Position numbers and translations under genes: made by a program. Source: Prevotella sp. (lineage in GTDB: Bacteria; Bacteroidota; Bacteroidia; Bacteroidales; Bacteroidaceae). Taken from it: DNA of 64,000 nt. Positions 17,737-25,995 of this stretch are shown here, one piece after another. The notes under the pieces are model-generated. The model searched no databases. It was given only the letters and a program-made list of their open reading frames with translations, and had not been told where the DNA came from. How positions within the stretch are numbered: the stretch's first letter is position 1; each line of letters begins with the position of its first letter. Location: positions 1 to 64,000 of the forward strand of contig JALCDQ010000007.1 of NCBI GenBank assembly GCA_022641735.1. Direction: 5' to 3'.

Positions 17737-17846
17737 GTAAAGAACCATCTTTTGAAAAGTAAACAACCGCTTTTTAGGCGGTAAACAGTGGCTTTTTACA
17801 GGGTAAAAGATAGTCTTTTAGAGGGTAAACAACCGTTTTCTACCTT
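17737..17846. repeat. 22-nt-period palindrome array B (5 units)
   Basis: Five exact 22-nt units start at 17737, 17759, 17781, 17803 and 17825: GTAAAGAACCATCTTTTGA, GTAAACAACCGCTTTTTAG, GTAAACAGTGGCTTTTTAC, GTAAAAGATAGTCTTTTAG, GTAAACAACCGTTTTCTAC. A sixth weaker unit (TGAGAACCTTATCTTTTGC) follows in phase at 17847. The 670-bp gap between rpsT and gyrB, both on the minus strand, holds this array, the rpsT terminator and the gyrB promoter. I see no gene in it. Confidence 0.85.
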
Positions 17847-18009
17847 TGAGAACCTTATCTTTTGCATAAATATTCAGAATCTTCCGTATATGCAAAGGAT
17901 AGAACCTTCGAGGATAGAGTTCTATAATAGCACAAAAGTGAGAACAATTTCGAACTATTATTCGCTTTTTCCTACCCTCCAAAAGCTTCTTCAGGCATAA
18001 ACATAACTA

Positions 18010-18038
18010 AAGGCCGCATCCCTTTCGGGTACGACCTT
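18010..18038 (-). terminator. rpsT terminator
   Basis: On the minus strand the arms AAGGTCGTACCC and GGGATGCGGCCTT pair with one bulge around a GAAA loop, 25 bp after the rpsT stop. The following T tract is short. Confidence 0.6.
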
Positions 18039-18063
18039 CGTATGGTAAGCAAGGAGTTTCAGA

Positions 18064-18318
18064 TTAACCTAACTTGCTGATATGCATTGACAAACTTGAT
18101 TTCAAGTTTGCTGCCTTGTTCTTGTGAATGATATTGGTCTTAGCCAATTTATCCAACATCTTCTGTACTGTCGGATACATTTTCACTGCTTCTTCCTTGT
18201 CAGTAGTAGCGCGAAGTTTGCGCACAGCATTACGCATAGTCTTTGCATAATAGTTGTTATGCAGTGTTCTCACTTTTGCCTGACGGATTCTCTTGAGTGC
18301 TGATTTGTGATTTGCCAT
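18064..18318 (-). CDS. rpsT: 30S ribosomal protein S20
   Basis: A small basic ribosomal protein that binds 16S rRNA in the body of the 30S subunit. 84 residues with the family start [21 protein letters not shown] and helical, Lys-rich composition through to LSMHISKLG. tRNA-Glu lies 32 bp upstream on the same strand behind a single strong promoter, so the two are probably made from one transcript and separated by tRNA processing. A short hairpin follows the stop. Confidence 0.96.
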   Translation of the reverse strand: MANHKSALKRIRQAKVRTLHNNYYAKTMRNAVRKLRATTDKEEAVKMYPTVQKMLDKLAKTNIIHKNKAANLKSSLSMHISKLG

Positions 18319-18350
18319 ATTTAAAATTCTTCTTTTTTTTATTCTTTTTG

Positions 18351-18422
18351 TAGTCCCTAGCAGAATCGAACTGCTCTTTAGAGAATGAAAATCTCTCGTC
18401 CTAACCGATAGACGAAGGGACC
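18351..18422 (-). tRNA. tRNA-Glu (anticodon TTC)
   Basis: A 72-nt cloverleaf on the minus strand. The acceptor GGTCCCT pairs with AGGGACT (terminal G-U), followed by discriminator A. The D-arm contains TCGGTTAGGAC. The anticodon loop ATTTTCA gives anticodon TTC. The T-arm is CAGTTCGATTCTG. CCA is not encoded. It sits 32 bp upstream of rpsT. Confidence 0.95.
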
Positions 18423-18442
18423 GTTGACTCGATTTGCGGGTG

Positions 18443-18474
18443 CAAAGTTAGCCGTTTTTATTGAACTGACCAAA
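18443..18474 (-). promoter_or_regulatory. Promoter of tRNA-Glu and rpsT
   Basis: On the minus strand TTTG (18471-18474), a 20-nt spacer and TAACTTTG (18443-18450) form a full consensus. It is back to back with the recO promoter on the other strand, the two being separated by about 15 bp. Confidence 0.85.
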
Positions 18475-18513
18475 TTTTACGACTAAAATTTTCGTCATAT
18501 ACATGTTTTTTCG

Positions 18514-18521
18514 TATTTTTG
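18514..18521 (+). promoter_or_regulatory. recO -7 element
   Basis: TATTTTTG at 18514-18521, with a weak -33 (TTTC at 18490-18493, 20-nt spacing). The recO ATG at 18528 lies 6 nt after it, implying a near-leaderless message. Confidence 0.6.
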
Positions 18522-18527
18522 CAATGT

Positions 18528-19253
18528 ATGCAGGTGAAATCGAATGCAATCGTATTGCATGCCTTAAAGTTTGGCGACAGTCAGTTGATAGTCGACCTTC
18601 TCACTGAGCAGATGGGACGGATGTCGTTCATCTGCCATATACCCGTGAGCAAAAAGGCTAAGATTAAAAAGCAGTTTTTCCAGCCTCTCAACCTCCTCAG
18701 CATCGAGTTTGACTATCGTCAGAATGCCCGTTTGCAGCATTTCAAGGATATCCGCATCGCCGATCCTTTCGCTGATATACCCTTCAATGCCCGTAAACTG
18801 TCGATTTGCTTGTTCCTTTCAGAGTTTCTCACTTATGCCACCAGAGATGAGCAGCAGAATGCGCCCTTATATAAATATGTGGAAAGCAGTATCCTTTGGC
18901 TTGACAATTCTCAGCATTCTTTCGCCAATTTCCACCTTGTCTTTATGATGCGCCTTAGTCGTTTCATTGGCTTTTTCCCGAATCTTGAGCATTATTCAGT
19001 AGGAGATTTCTTCGATTTGCGTAGTGGCGAGTTCTGCCAAATTCCACCTTTGCATACCGATTTTATCCGTCCCGATGAGGCTTCAAAAATCGTTTTACTG
19101 ATGCGAATGAATTATGAATCCATGCATCTCTTTAAGATGAGCAGGGAAGAACGTAATCGATGTATAGAATTGATAATCAGCTATTACCGTCTTCATATTC
19201 CTAATTTCCCCGAATTGAAGTCACTTTCTATCCTTCAGGAATTGTTTGTATAG
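18528..19253 (+). CDS. recO: DNA repair protein RecO
   Basis: Helps load RecA onto SSB-coated DNA in recombinational repair. It has the N-terminal OB-fold (SNAIVLHALKFGDSQLIVDLLTEQ) and a helical C-terminal domain typical of Bacteroidetes RecO, 241 residues. I took the ATG at 18528. An upstream TTG at 18519 lies inside the promoter -7 box and is unlikely to be used. It is divergent from tRNA-Glu/rpsT and convergent with yqeY, sharing the hairpin at 19278-19301. Confidence 0.9.
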   Translation: MQVKSNAIVLHALKFGDSQLIVDLLTEQMGRMSFICHIPVSKKAKIKKQFFQPLNLLSIEFDYRQNARLQHFKDIRIADPFADIPFNARKLSICLFLSEFLTYATRDEQQNAPLYKYVESSILWLDNSQHSFANFHLVFMMRLSRFIGFFPNLEHYSVGDFFDLRSGEFCQIPPLHTDFIRPDEASKIVLLMRMNYESMHLFKMSREERNRCIELIISYYRLHIPNFPELKSLSILQELFV

Positions 19254-19277
19254 ATATTTCACCGATGTTTTTTGATG

Positions 19278-19301
19278 AAAAAAGGCTGCTTTTCAGCAGC
19301 C
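19278..19301 (-). terminator. yqeY terminator between convergent recO and yqeY
   Basis: On the minus strand GGCTGCT-GAAA-AGCAGCC is followed by six T residues, a strong terminator 28 bp after the yqeY stop. On the + strand the same hairpin lacks a T tract and may only partly stop recO transcripts. Confidence 0.85.
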
Positions 19302-19328
19302 TCCTTAACATTGATATAAACTTTAGCC

Positions 19329-19778
19329 TTATGCTAATAGCTTCTTGACTATCTTCGAAATGGTTCCGCCGTCAGCCTTTCCAGCTAGTTGCTTGGATGC
19401 TATTCCCATCACTTTCCCCATTTCTTTCATGCTTGAAGCACCTGTCTGTGCAATGATGTCTTTCACTGCCTTCTCGATTTCTTCTTCAGAGAAAGGTTTT
19501 GGCAGATATTCTTCTATCACCTGCACTTGTGCTAATTCCTCATCAGCAAGGTCTTGTCGGCCTGCCTGAGTATAAGTAGCAGCGGTTTCTTTGCCTTGTT
19601 TTGCCAGCTTCTGAAGTATCTTCATGGCTGCTGAATCTTCAAGCGTATCGTTAGCTCCAGGGGCGGTCTTAGCCTCTAGAAACACCTTTTTTATATTGCG
19701 GAGAGTCATCAGGCGCACCTTGTCGCGGGCTTTCATAGCAGCCTTGATATCTTCGCTTATCTGATCATATAATGTCAT
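19329..19778 (-). CDS. yqeY: GatB/YqeY domain protein
   Basis: A 149-residue stand-alone YqeY domain, related to the tRNA-binding tail of the GatB amidotransferase subunit. Typical features are the start MTLYDQISEDIKAAMKARDK, MTLRNIKKVF, the region around EEYLPKPFSEEEIEKAVKDI, and the end MGKVMGIASKQLAGKADGG. The role is not firmly known, though a link to tRNA-dependent amidation is often assumed. It lies 40 bp after ftsZ on the same strand and may be the last gene of the dcw transcript. Confidence 0.9.
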   Translation of the reverse strand: MTLYDQISEDIKAAMKARDKVRLMTLRNIKKVFLEAKTAPGANDTLEDSAAMKILQKLAKQGKETAATYTQAGRQDLADEELAQVQVIEEYLPKPFSEEEIEKAVKDIIAQTGASSMKEMGKVMGIASKQLAGKADGGTISKIVKKLLA

Positions 19779-19818
19779 ATCTTTTTATATTTAATTTATC
19801 CTTTTGTTTTCTCAATAC

Positions 19819-21150
19819 TTATGTAAAGTTGATAGTCCCTTGTATGGCCTCTTTCTGTTCTTCGTCTTCCGCTTTCTTAATGTTTCCGCTTGCCTGTTTG
19901 CGTATTTCCTCAAGGGTCTGACGCGTGCGTTTATAGGTCGGAGTATTCTCAATAGCTTGGATTACATCCTCGTTGTCGAGGTCTTCAGAGCGGAAAAGGA
20001 AGATGTGGGGACGGCGTTTATACTGCTTATTGTCAGAATCCTTGCCATAGAATCGATTGCGTCTATCTTGGCGTTCAGCAGCTTTCTCTGCCTCTTGAGC
20101 AATGCGGTCAGATTCTTCTTGTGTCCGTTTGTTGCTCAAGTGGATATTCATTCCATCCACATCCTCGATTCCAAAACCTGTAGCGAGAATGGTTACTTTG
20201 ACCTTTTTGCCCAATTCTGGGTCAACGGCAACTCCCCATTTTATCTCAAAGTCATTGCCGAATTTCGCCATGAAGTCATTCACGTCATTCATCTCTTCCA
20301 TCAAGAGGCCAGTATTATCATTCTTCTCATTGCAGAAATTGATGCTGAGCAATATTTTTTTAGAGTTGAATATGTCGTTATCATTGAGCAAGGGTGAGTT
20401 TAAAGCATCTTCAATGGCTTTCTTTACACGGCCTTCACCTTCACCAAAGCCTGTACTCATGATAGCTACACCACCATCTTTCAGCACGGTTTTCACGTCG
20501 TTGAAGTCAAGGTTGATTAGTCCATGGGTAGTGATGATTTCAGCAATGCTCTTTGCAGCAATGCTCAAAGTGTCATCAGCCTTGCCAAAGGCATCCAGCA
20601 AAGTGAGTTCGGGATAAATTTCACGTAACCGTTCATTGTTGATTACGAGCAGGGCGTCTACATGCTTGGACATCTCTTCCACACCATCCAAAGCCTGATC
20701 TATTTTCTTTTCACCTTCAAAACGGAAAGGAATCGTGACGATACCTACTGTCAGAATGTCCATTTCTTTGCTTACACGTGCGATGACAGGAGCAGCACCA
20801 GTACCTGTTCCTCCTCCCATACCTGCAGTAATAAATGCCATCCTCGTCTCCTCGCCAAGCATATTTTTAATGCCTTCGAGCGTGTCTTCAGCAGCCTTTC
20901 TGGCTTTCTCAGGCTTGTTTCCAGCACCTAATCCTTCTCCTAACTGGAGGCGATCAGGCACAGGAGAGTCATTAAGAGCCTGACTATCCGTGTTGCAAAC
21001 TACAAAATTCACATCATGAATACCTTCACGATACATGTGATTGACAGCATTCCCACCACCGCCACCGACACCGATGACCTTGATAATGCTATTTTCCTTT
21101 TCGGGTTGTCCGAAATCTAATATTTTAGGTTTCATATCTTCGTCTGGCAT
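19819..21150 (-). CDS. ftsZ: Cell division protein FtsZ
   Basis: The tubulin-like GTPase that forms the division ring. The glycine-rich start is IKVIGVGGGGGNAVNHM, the tubulin signature GGGTGTGAAPV lies near residue 110, and the T7 loop region is NLDFNDVKTVLKDGG. Globular domains span about 20-330. A charged linker follows (EESDRIAQEAEKAAERQDRR), with a C-terminal segment ending IQGTINFT. 443 residues. The start may be the first ATG or the fifth codon later (MKPKILDFG). It follows ftsA by 26 bp. Confidence 0.97.
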   Translation of the reverse strand: MPDEDMKPKILDFGQPEKENSIIKVIGVGGGGGNAVNHMYREGIHDVNFVVCNTDSQALNDSPVPDRLQLGEGLGAGNKPEKARKAAEDTLEGIKNMLGEETRMAFITAGMGGGTGTGAAPVIARVSKEMDILTVGIVTIPFRFEGEKKIDQALDGVEEMSKHVDALLVINNERLREIYPELTLLDAFGKADDTLSIAAKSIAEIITTHGLINLDFNDVKTVLKDGGVAIMSTGFGEGEGRVKKAIEDALNSPLLNDNDIFNSKKILLSINFCNEKNDNTGLLMEEMNDVNDFMAKFGNDFEIKWGVAVDPELGKKVKVTILATGFGIEDVDGMNIHLSNKRTQEESDRIAQEAEKAAERQDRRNRFYGKDSDNKQYKRRPHIFLFRSEDLDNEDVIQAIENTPTYKRTRQTLEEIRKQASGNIKKAEDEEQKEAIQGTINFT

Positions 21151-21176
21151 ATAATTAGAAAATTATTGTTATTTTA

Positions 21177-22628
21177 TTATTCTTCTTCTGACATGATATC
21201 TCCTCCGAATTTTTTGAGGAGTTTCCATGTCTTGTGAAATAAGCTGTTTTCTTTCTTTTTTGCAGCAGTTTTAGCCGCTTCTGCCGCTTCTGCTTGACGT
21301 TGGGCAGCATCTTCTTCCTCTTTCTTTTTGCGTGCTTCCTCTTCAGCTTTCAGCTTTTCAGCCTCAGTTTGAACAACTCCGCTTCCTGCTGTTTCATTGA
21401 TAGGGCGAGGGTTCTTATGCAGGTCAGCTGTCGTATAAACTGGTCGGTTATCACCTGTAGTGAAGAGATCATTGGTGATATCTTCTCCTGCACAGTTCAT
21501 ATCGCCTTTCTCAAGCAGGCCTAAAACAGTATTCATCTTGCCATCATGAGCCGTAATTTCGGGATTGTTGGAATTGATGGTTTCGGTGACAAACTTAGCT
21601 ATACGTATCTTATCGATATGTGTATGGTTACGGAAAGCACGCTCAATGTTTGGCATATTCGAGCCACCGCCTGTAAGAATCAAGCCACCTAATAGCTTAT
21701 TGATATATTCATTAGGAACTTGAAACCATGCATTTTCGATGATTTCCTCTAAACGACCTTCCACAATTTCAATGAATTTACGGCTTTCAACTTGACGGTC
21801 CTGGTCGATAGGAAGAGTGAGAGTATTGTCTATTTCACTGTTATCAGTGAAGGCACTCGCATGTTTCAGTTTCATATTCTCAGCATCTTGCTCTTCCATT
21901 TGGAGTGAAGTGATATCCTTTGTGATATTGTTGCCTCCCAATGGAATAACAGCCAAATGGCGGAGAATATTCTTATAATAGACCGAAACGGTAGTTGTGT
22001 TATCTCCAAGGTCTATCAATACGCAACCTGTACGTTTTTCAGTCTCTGTCAGAACGCTGTCTGCCAAAGCCAATGGGGCTAAATACATCTCTGCAATAGC
22101 AATTCCCGCATTGTCGAAACATTTGTTCAGGTTGCGATAGAAAGCCTTGCGCCAAAGAATATTCAGGAAGTTTCCTTCTAGTCGGCTGCATTGTATTCCC
22201 ACAGGGTCGAGTTGATACTGGTTGTCTACCTTATATTCTTGTGTGGCAGCATCCAGTATTTCCTGGTCAGGATAAACCATGTTTCGGTTAGCATCCATCA
22301 GTTCATTGACCATTTCCTGAGTAACGATAGTCTCCTCCGGGAGGTCTTTTATGATTACATTCCTGACGCTTTTGATGGATTGTCCACCAACACCGACATA
22401 AACATGAGCAACCTTTGTTTTCAAGGTTGTTTCCAGTTTCTTGACTATGTTTGTCAAACACTGTACTGTTTTATCAATGTTGTAGACCACACCTTTGCGT
22501 ATGCAAGCGGTGGAATCTTCTTGCGCAACAGCAAGAATGCTGACACTGCCATCCAGGTTTTTCTTTCCTGCGATACCTGTAATCTTTGAAGATCCAAGCT
22601 CTATAGCTACTATAAATTCCTTTGCCAT
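21177..22628 (-). CDS. ftsA: Cell division protein FtsA
   Basis: An actin-like ATPase that tethers FtsZ filaments to the membrane. It starts MAKEFIVAIELGSSKITGIAG (phosphate 1 loop), and the phosphate 2 site is VLIDLGDNTTTVSVY. The adenosine-side motif is LTGGGSNMPNI. The C-terminus has a Lys/Glu/Ala-rich segment (EEARKKKEEEDAAQRQ) before an amphipathic helix FHKTWKLLKKFGG, presumably the membrane-targeting sequence, and then an acidic tail MSEEE. 483 residues, longer than the approximately 420 of enterobacterial FtsA because of this extension. Confidence 0.96.
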   Translation of the reverse strand: MAKEFIVAIELGSSKITGIAGKKNLDGSVSILAVAQEDSTACIRKGVVYNIDKTVQCLTNIVKKLETTLKTKVAHVYVGVGGQSIKSVRNVIIKDLPEETIVTQEMVNELMDANRNMVYPDQEILDAATQEYKVDNQYQLDPVGIQCSRLEGNFLNILWRKAFYRNLNKCFDNAGIAIAEMYLAPLALADSVLTETEKRTGCVLIDLGDNTTTVSVYYKNILRHLAVIPLGGNNITKDITSLQMEEQDAENMKLKHASAFTDNSEIDNTLTLPIDQDRQVESRKFIEIVEGRLEEIIENAWFQVPNEYINKLLGGLILTGGGSNMPNIERAFRNHTHIDKIRIAKFVTETINSNNPEITAHDGKMNTVLGLLEKGDMNCAGEDITNDLFTTGDNRPVYTTADLHKNPRPINETAGSGVVQTEAEKLKAEEEARKKKEEEDAAQRQAEAAEAAKTAAKKKENSLFHKTWKLLKKFGGDIMSEEE

Positions 22629-22637
22629 ACGTTTATA

Positions 22638-23432
22638 TCAATTTTCAATTTGTTTTTTACAGATAATTTGGTTATCGAATTCTAGATTTATATAGGAATA
22701 TTTGTTCCATCCAGCTTGTGATAGTCCATATTTATAGAACTTCTCCAAGCGGTCCATCTTCTTCTTTACAAAGTCATAAATCAACTTTTTGCGCTCGCTT
22801 TTGTAGTTACTCTCAGGCATTTTGCCTATATAGACGATGTGGTTTCCTACTCTAGGGACGAGCTCGACCCCATGGTTTGGGAGAATGTTGATTTGCTCTA
22901 TTTGGTTTTTCCATAAATCACTTGACATCAAGACATTACCTAATTGCGAGACATAGTTTTGCGCAAACCAGCGGTTAATGTAGCCCGTAGCAATGATGAG
23001 GTCACTTGTGTAATGTGAGTTTGGCATAATGCGGTTCTTGTCATCCAAGTAATAATCATCACCATTGATGGCTTTGATTCTTATGGTCGGCATCCGTTGG
23101 GTAATGTTGATACATACGTGTCCGTCTTGAGTCTTATAACACTCAGAGTTATTCACAAAAGGACTTGATTTCAGAGTTTCTTCTATCTTCCTCGCATCTA
23201 CATATTTCATGGGCTTGGCCAATGGATAGAGATGGCTTTTCTCAAGTCTCGACTTTATCTCTTTAGTGTTGATGAAGCCGTTGGTTGTTTCGTCTTGGAT
23301 GTTTATACTGACTTTTGTGCATATCTTGGCAGTATCATCGGGTTTGTTAAACGCGGTGAAAGCTGCAACAAGATAGCCACCGATGACTATGTCAAGTGCA
23401 ATTGTTATGGTCTTTTTCCAATCGATATGCAT
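22638..23432 (-). CDS. ftsQ: Cell division protein FtsQ
   Basis: A bitopic membrane protein of the divisome. A short cytoplasmic start (MHIDWKKT) and one transmembrane helix (about 8-28, ITIALDIVIGGYLVAAF) precede the periplasmic POTRA-like region (IKSRLEKSHLYPLAKPMKYV) and the beta domain (IRIKAINGDDYYLDDKNRIM). 264 residues. Its ATG overlaps the murC stop by one base (TAATG), so translation is probably coupled. Sequence similarity among FtsQ proteins is low, but gene position supports the call. Confidence 0.9.
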   Translation of the reverse strand: MHIDWKKTITIALDIVIGGYLVAAFTAFNKPDDTAKICTKVSINIQDETTNGFINTKEIKSRLEKSHLYPLAKPMKYVDARKIEETLKSSPFVNNSECYKTQDGHVCINITQRMPTIRIKAINGDDYYLDDKNRIMPNSHYTSDLIIATGYINRWFAQNYVSQLGNVLMSSDLWKNQIEQINILPNHGVELVPRVGNHIVYIGKMPESNYKSERKKLIYDFVKKKMDRLEKFYKYGLSQAGWNKYSYINLEFDNQIICKKQIEN

Positions 23433-24808
23433 TATTTGCTCTCAAGAATTTTTGCCATCTGAGGAACATAATTATCCAAATCCCCAGCACCTAATACAAT
23501 CAGAACATCAAAGTTTCTGTTTTTGACAAGGTCAAGGACGTCTTCTTTGTGAATCATGCTTTTCTCAACTCCTGGCTTCAAATTGTCATAGATGAGCTGA
23601 CTTGTTACTCCTGGAATAGGCTTTTCGCGGGCAGGGTAGATGTCACATAGAATGACTTCGTCCAACTGACTCAGCGCATCAGCAAAGTCTTTGTAGAAAT
23701 CGCGTGTCCTCGTATAGAGATGAGGTTGGAAGATTGCCGTAATCTTACGGTCTTTATACAATTCGCGAATGCTCTTTGCACTCTGATAAATCTCTTTGGG
23801 ATGATGGGCATAATCAGAAAGGAATACGAGCTTGTCATTTTTGATTTTGAAGTCAAAACGACGGTCAACGCCTCCGTAAGTCTTCATTCCATATTTGATT
23901 TCCTCGGCTGTACAACCGTTAAGTTGTGCCATAGCCATGGCTGCTACACTATTTTCAATGTTAATTGGGATAGGTTGTCCTAACTCTATTTCATTGATAT
24001 TCTCAATGGGAGAGACAAAATCAAAGTGGATATTCCCATTTTCAATCTTTATGTTTTTTGCATGGAAATCACCTTCATCTCGGCTATATACATAGGTCTT
24101 GACACCTGCTTGCACGTTAGGTTTCATCTCAAGGCCTTTATGGATGATAAGAGCACCGCCTGGTTGGATGAGTTCCGTGTAATGACGGAAACTCTCTAAG
24201 TAGGCTTCTTTAGTGCCATAAATGTCAAGATGGTCGGGGTCTGTTGCTGTAATCACACTCATCCAAGGACGCAACCAATGGAAACTGCGGTCAAACTCAT
24301 CGGCTTCAATGACCACAAAATCACTTGTATCACTGAGGATATAGTTAGTGCCATAGTTCTTGGAGATGCCTCCAAGAAAAGCATTACAGTCCACATGGCT
24401 CTGATGCATGATGTGAGCACACATGGTGGATGTTGTGGTTTTCCCGTGAGTACCTGCTACGCAGAGCCCTTTGTGGGTACGTGTAAGCGTACCGAGCACC
24501 TGTGCTCTCTTCTCGATTTCAAAGTTTCCTTCCTTGAAGAAAACAAGTTCTTTCTGTGTGGCAGGGATGGCAGGAGTGTAAACGACGAGACAAGACTTCG
24601 GGTCTTTGCATGCATGAGGAATTTCAGCCACATTCTCTTCATAGTGAATGAGCATTCCCTCTTTCTCCAACTGACGTGTAAGTTCAGACGGAGTCTTGTC
24701 ATATCCGGCAACTACCATGCCTCTGTGGATGAAATAACGTGCTATGGCACTCATTCCAATGCCTCCTGCACCAACGAAATATACAGCTTTTATATCTTTT
24801 AGTTCCAT
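23432..24808 (-). CDS. murC: UDP-N-acetylmuramate--L-alanine ligase
   Basis: Adds the first amino acid of the peptidoglycan stem peptide in the cytoplasm. The Rossmann start is VYFVGAGGIGMSAIARYF, the ATP-binding P-loop is VAGTHGKTTTSTM, and the central catalytic region is IEADEFDRSFHWLRP. The C-terminal domain has SDYAHHPKEI and FQPHLYTRT. 458 residues. It overlaps the end of murG by 10 bp and ftsQ by 1 bp. Confidence 0.97.
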   Translation of the reverse strand: MELKDIKAVYFVGAGGIGMSAIARYFIHRGMVVAGYDKTPSELTRQLEKEGMLIHYEENVAEIPHACKDPKSCLVVYTPAIPATQKELVFFKEGNFEIEKRAQVLGTLTRTHKGLCVAGTHGKTTTSTMCAHIMHQSHVDCNAFLGGISKNYGTNYILSDTSDFVVIEADEFDRSFHWLRPWMSVITATDPDHLDIYGTKEAYLESFRHYTELIQPGGALIIHKGLEMKPNVQAGVKTYVYSRDEGDFHAKNIKIENGNIHFDFVSPIENINEIELGQPIPINIENSVAAMAMAQLNGCTAEEIKYGMKTYGGVDRRFDFKIKNDKLVFLSDYAHHPKEIYQSAKSIRELYKDRKITAIFQPHLYTRTRDFYKDFADALSQLDEVILCDIYPAREKPIPGVTSQLIYDNLKPGVEKSMIHKEDVLDLVKNRNFDVLIVLGAGDLDNYVPQMAKILESK

Positions 24809-25926
24809 GATCTATTTGCGAGTTTTATGACTTCTTCGGCGATGGTATCTGCCGAGTTTTTTAATCCGAGTTTTTTAATGTTTTCACTCAATGATGCCAG
24901 TTTCTCGTCATCATTTACCGTGTTGATGGCCTGTTTGAGCAGTGTGTCAGGGGCATCAGCGTCTTTTACGTAGATGGCAGCATCCTTATTGACAAGTGCC
25001 ATGGCGTTTTTGGTCTGATGGTCTTCGGCAACATTCGGGCTTGGCACTAAGATTACCGGTTTTCCGATGAGGCAGAACTCACTGATGGAACTTGCTCCCG
25101 CACGGCTAATCATCAGGTCTGCGGCTTTATAAGCAGCACCCATGTCGCTGATGAAATCCATGAATTTGAGCATCGGCAGGTCTTGATGGCTCTTCATCTG
25201 CTCAGCGATGGAGTTGTAATAATATTTTCCGGTCTGCCATACAAACTGTACCCCTGAATCTTTGATGAGGTCCAAATGCTGCAAAACGCTTTCATTGATA
25301 GTGCGTGCGCCTAAGCTTCCACCTACCAGAAAAACGGTTTTCTTCTCAGGGTCAAGGCCAAACTGCTTGCGTGCCTCTTCTTTGGTGAGCGCTGTTTCTA
25401 GTACATTCTGCCTTACAGGGTTACCTGTCATAATGATTTTGTCAGCAGGGAAGAAGCGTTCCATTCCTTCATAAGCTACGCAGATGATGTTGGCTTTCTT
25501 GGCAAGAAGTTTATTGGTGACTCCTGCGTATGAGTTTTGCTCTTGGATAAGGCAAGGAATCTTCTTGCTCGCGCATACATTCAAGGTAGGTCCACTGGCA
25601 TATCCGCCAACACCTACAGCAGCCATAGGCTTGAAATCCTTGATGATTTTCTTAGCCATAAGCTGACTTTTCCATATCTTGAAAAGCACAGATACGTTCT
25701 TCCATAGATGCTTTCTGTCGAATCCGCATATCGGAAGTCCCTTGATTTCATAGCCTGCAGCGGGAACTCTCTGCATTTCCATTCTTCCTATAGCACCCAC
25801 AAAAAGAATCTTTGCATCAGGTCTTTTCGCCTTAATGGCATTAGCAATGGAAATTGCGGGAAATATATGTCCGCCTGTACCACCGCCACTAATAATGATC
25901 CTCAACTCTTGGTCCATTTTCATCAT
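24799..25926 (-). CDS. murG: UDP-GlcNAc:undecaprenyl-PP-MurNAc-pentapeptide GlcNAc transferase
   Basis: A peripheral membrane GT28 enzyme that turns lipid I into lipid II. The N-terminal G-loop is ISGGGTGGHIFPAISIA. The second is VGVGGYASGP, and the C-terminal UDP-GlcNAc pocket is VGGSLGARTINE plus SRAGASSISEFCLIGKPVILVPSP. 375 residues. In-frame ATGs at 25926, 25923 and 25917 are all possible starts. A TACTTTTG motif at 25942-25949 (minus) could be a weak internal promoter. Confidence 0.96.
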   Translation of the reverse strand: MMKMDQELRIIISGGGTGGHIFPAISIANAIKAKRPDAKILFVGAIGRMEMQRVPAAGYEIKGLPICGFDRKHLWKNVSVLFKIWKSQLMAKKIIKDFKPMAAVGVGGYASGPTLNVCASKKIPCLIQEQNSYAGVTNKLLAKKANIICVAYEGMERFFPADKIIMTGNPVRQNVLETALTKEEARKQFGLDPEKKTVFLVGGSLGARTINESVLQHLDLIKDSGVQFVWQTGKYYYNSIAEQMKSHQDLPMLKFMDFISDMGAAYKAADLMISRAGASSISEFCLIGKPVILVPSPNVAEDHQTKNAMALVNKDAAIYVKDADAPDTLLKQAINTVNDDEKLASLSENIKKLGLKNSADTIAEEVIKLANRSWN

Positions 25927-25995
25927 AACTATTTATTTTGGCAAAAGTAATCAAAAAATTTCTTATTTGATAATTTTTTGCACATTTATTTATGC

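Noticed and set aside
17788..18000. 70-codon frame between gyrB and rpsT
   Set aside because: It is made of array B units and the rpsT-downstream sequence. The periodic DNA explains the open frame.
25942..25949. Internal promoter in front of murG (TACTTTTG)
   Set aside because: There is no -33 box at a suitable distance. One -7 match in AT-rich DNA is weak evidence.
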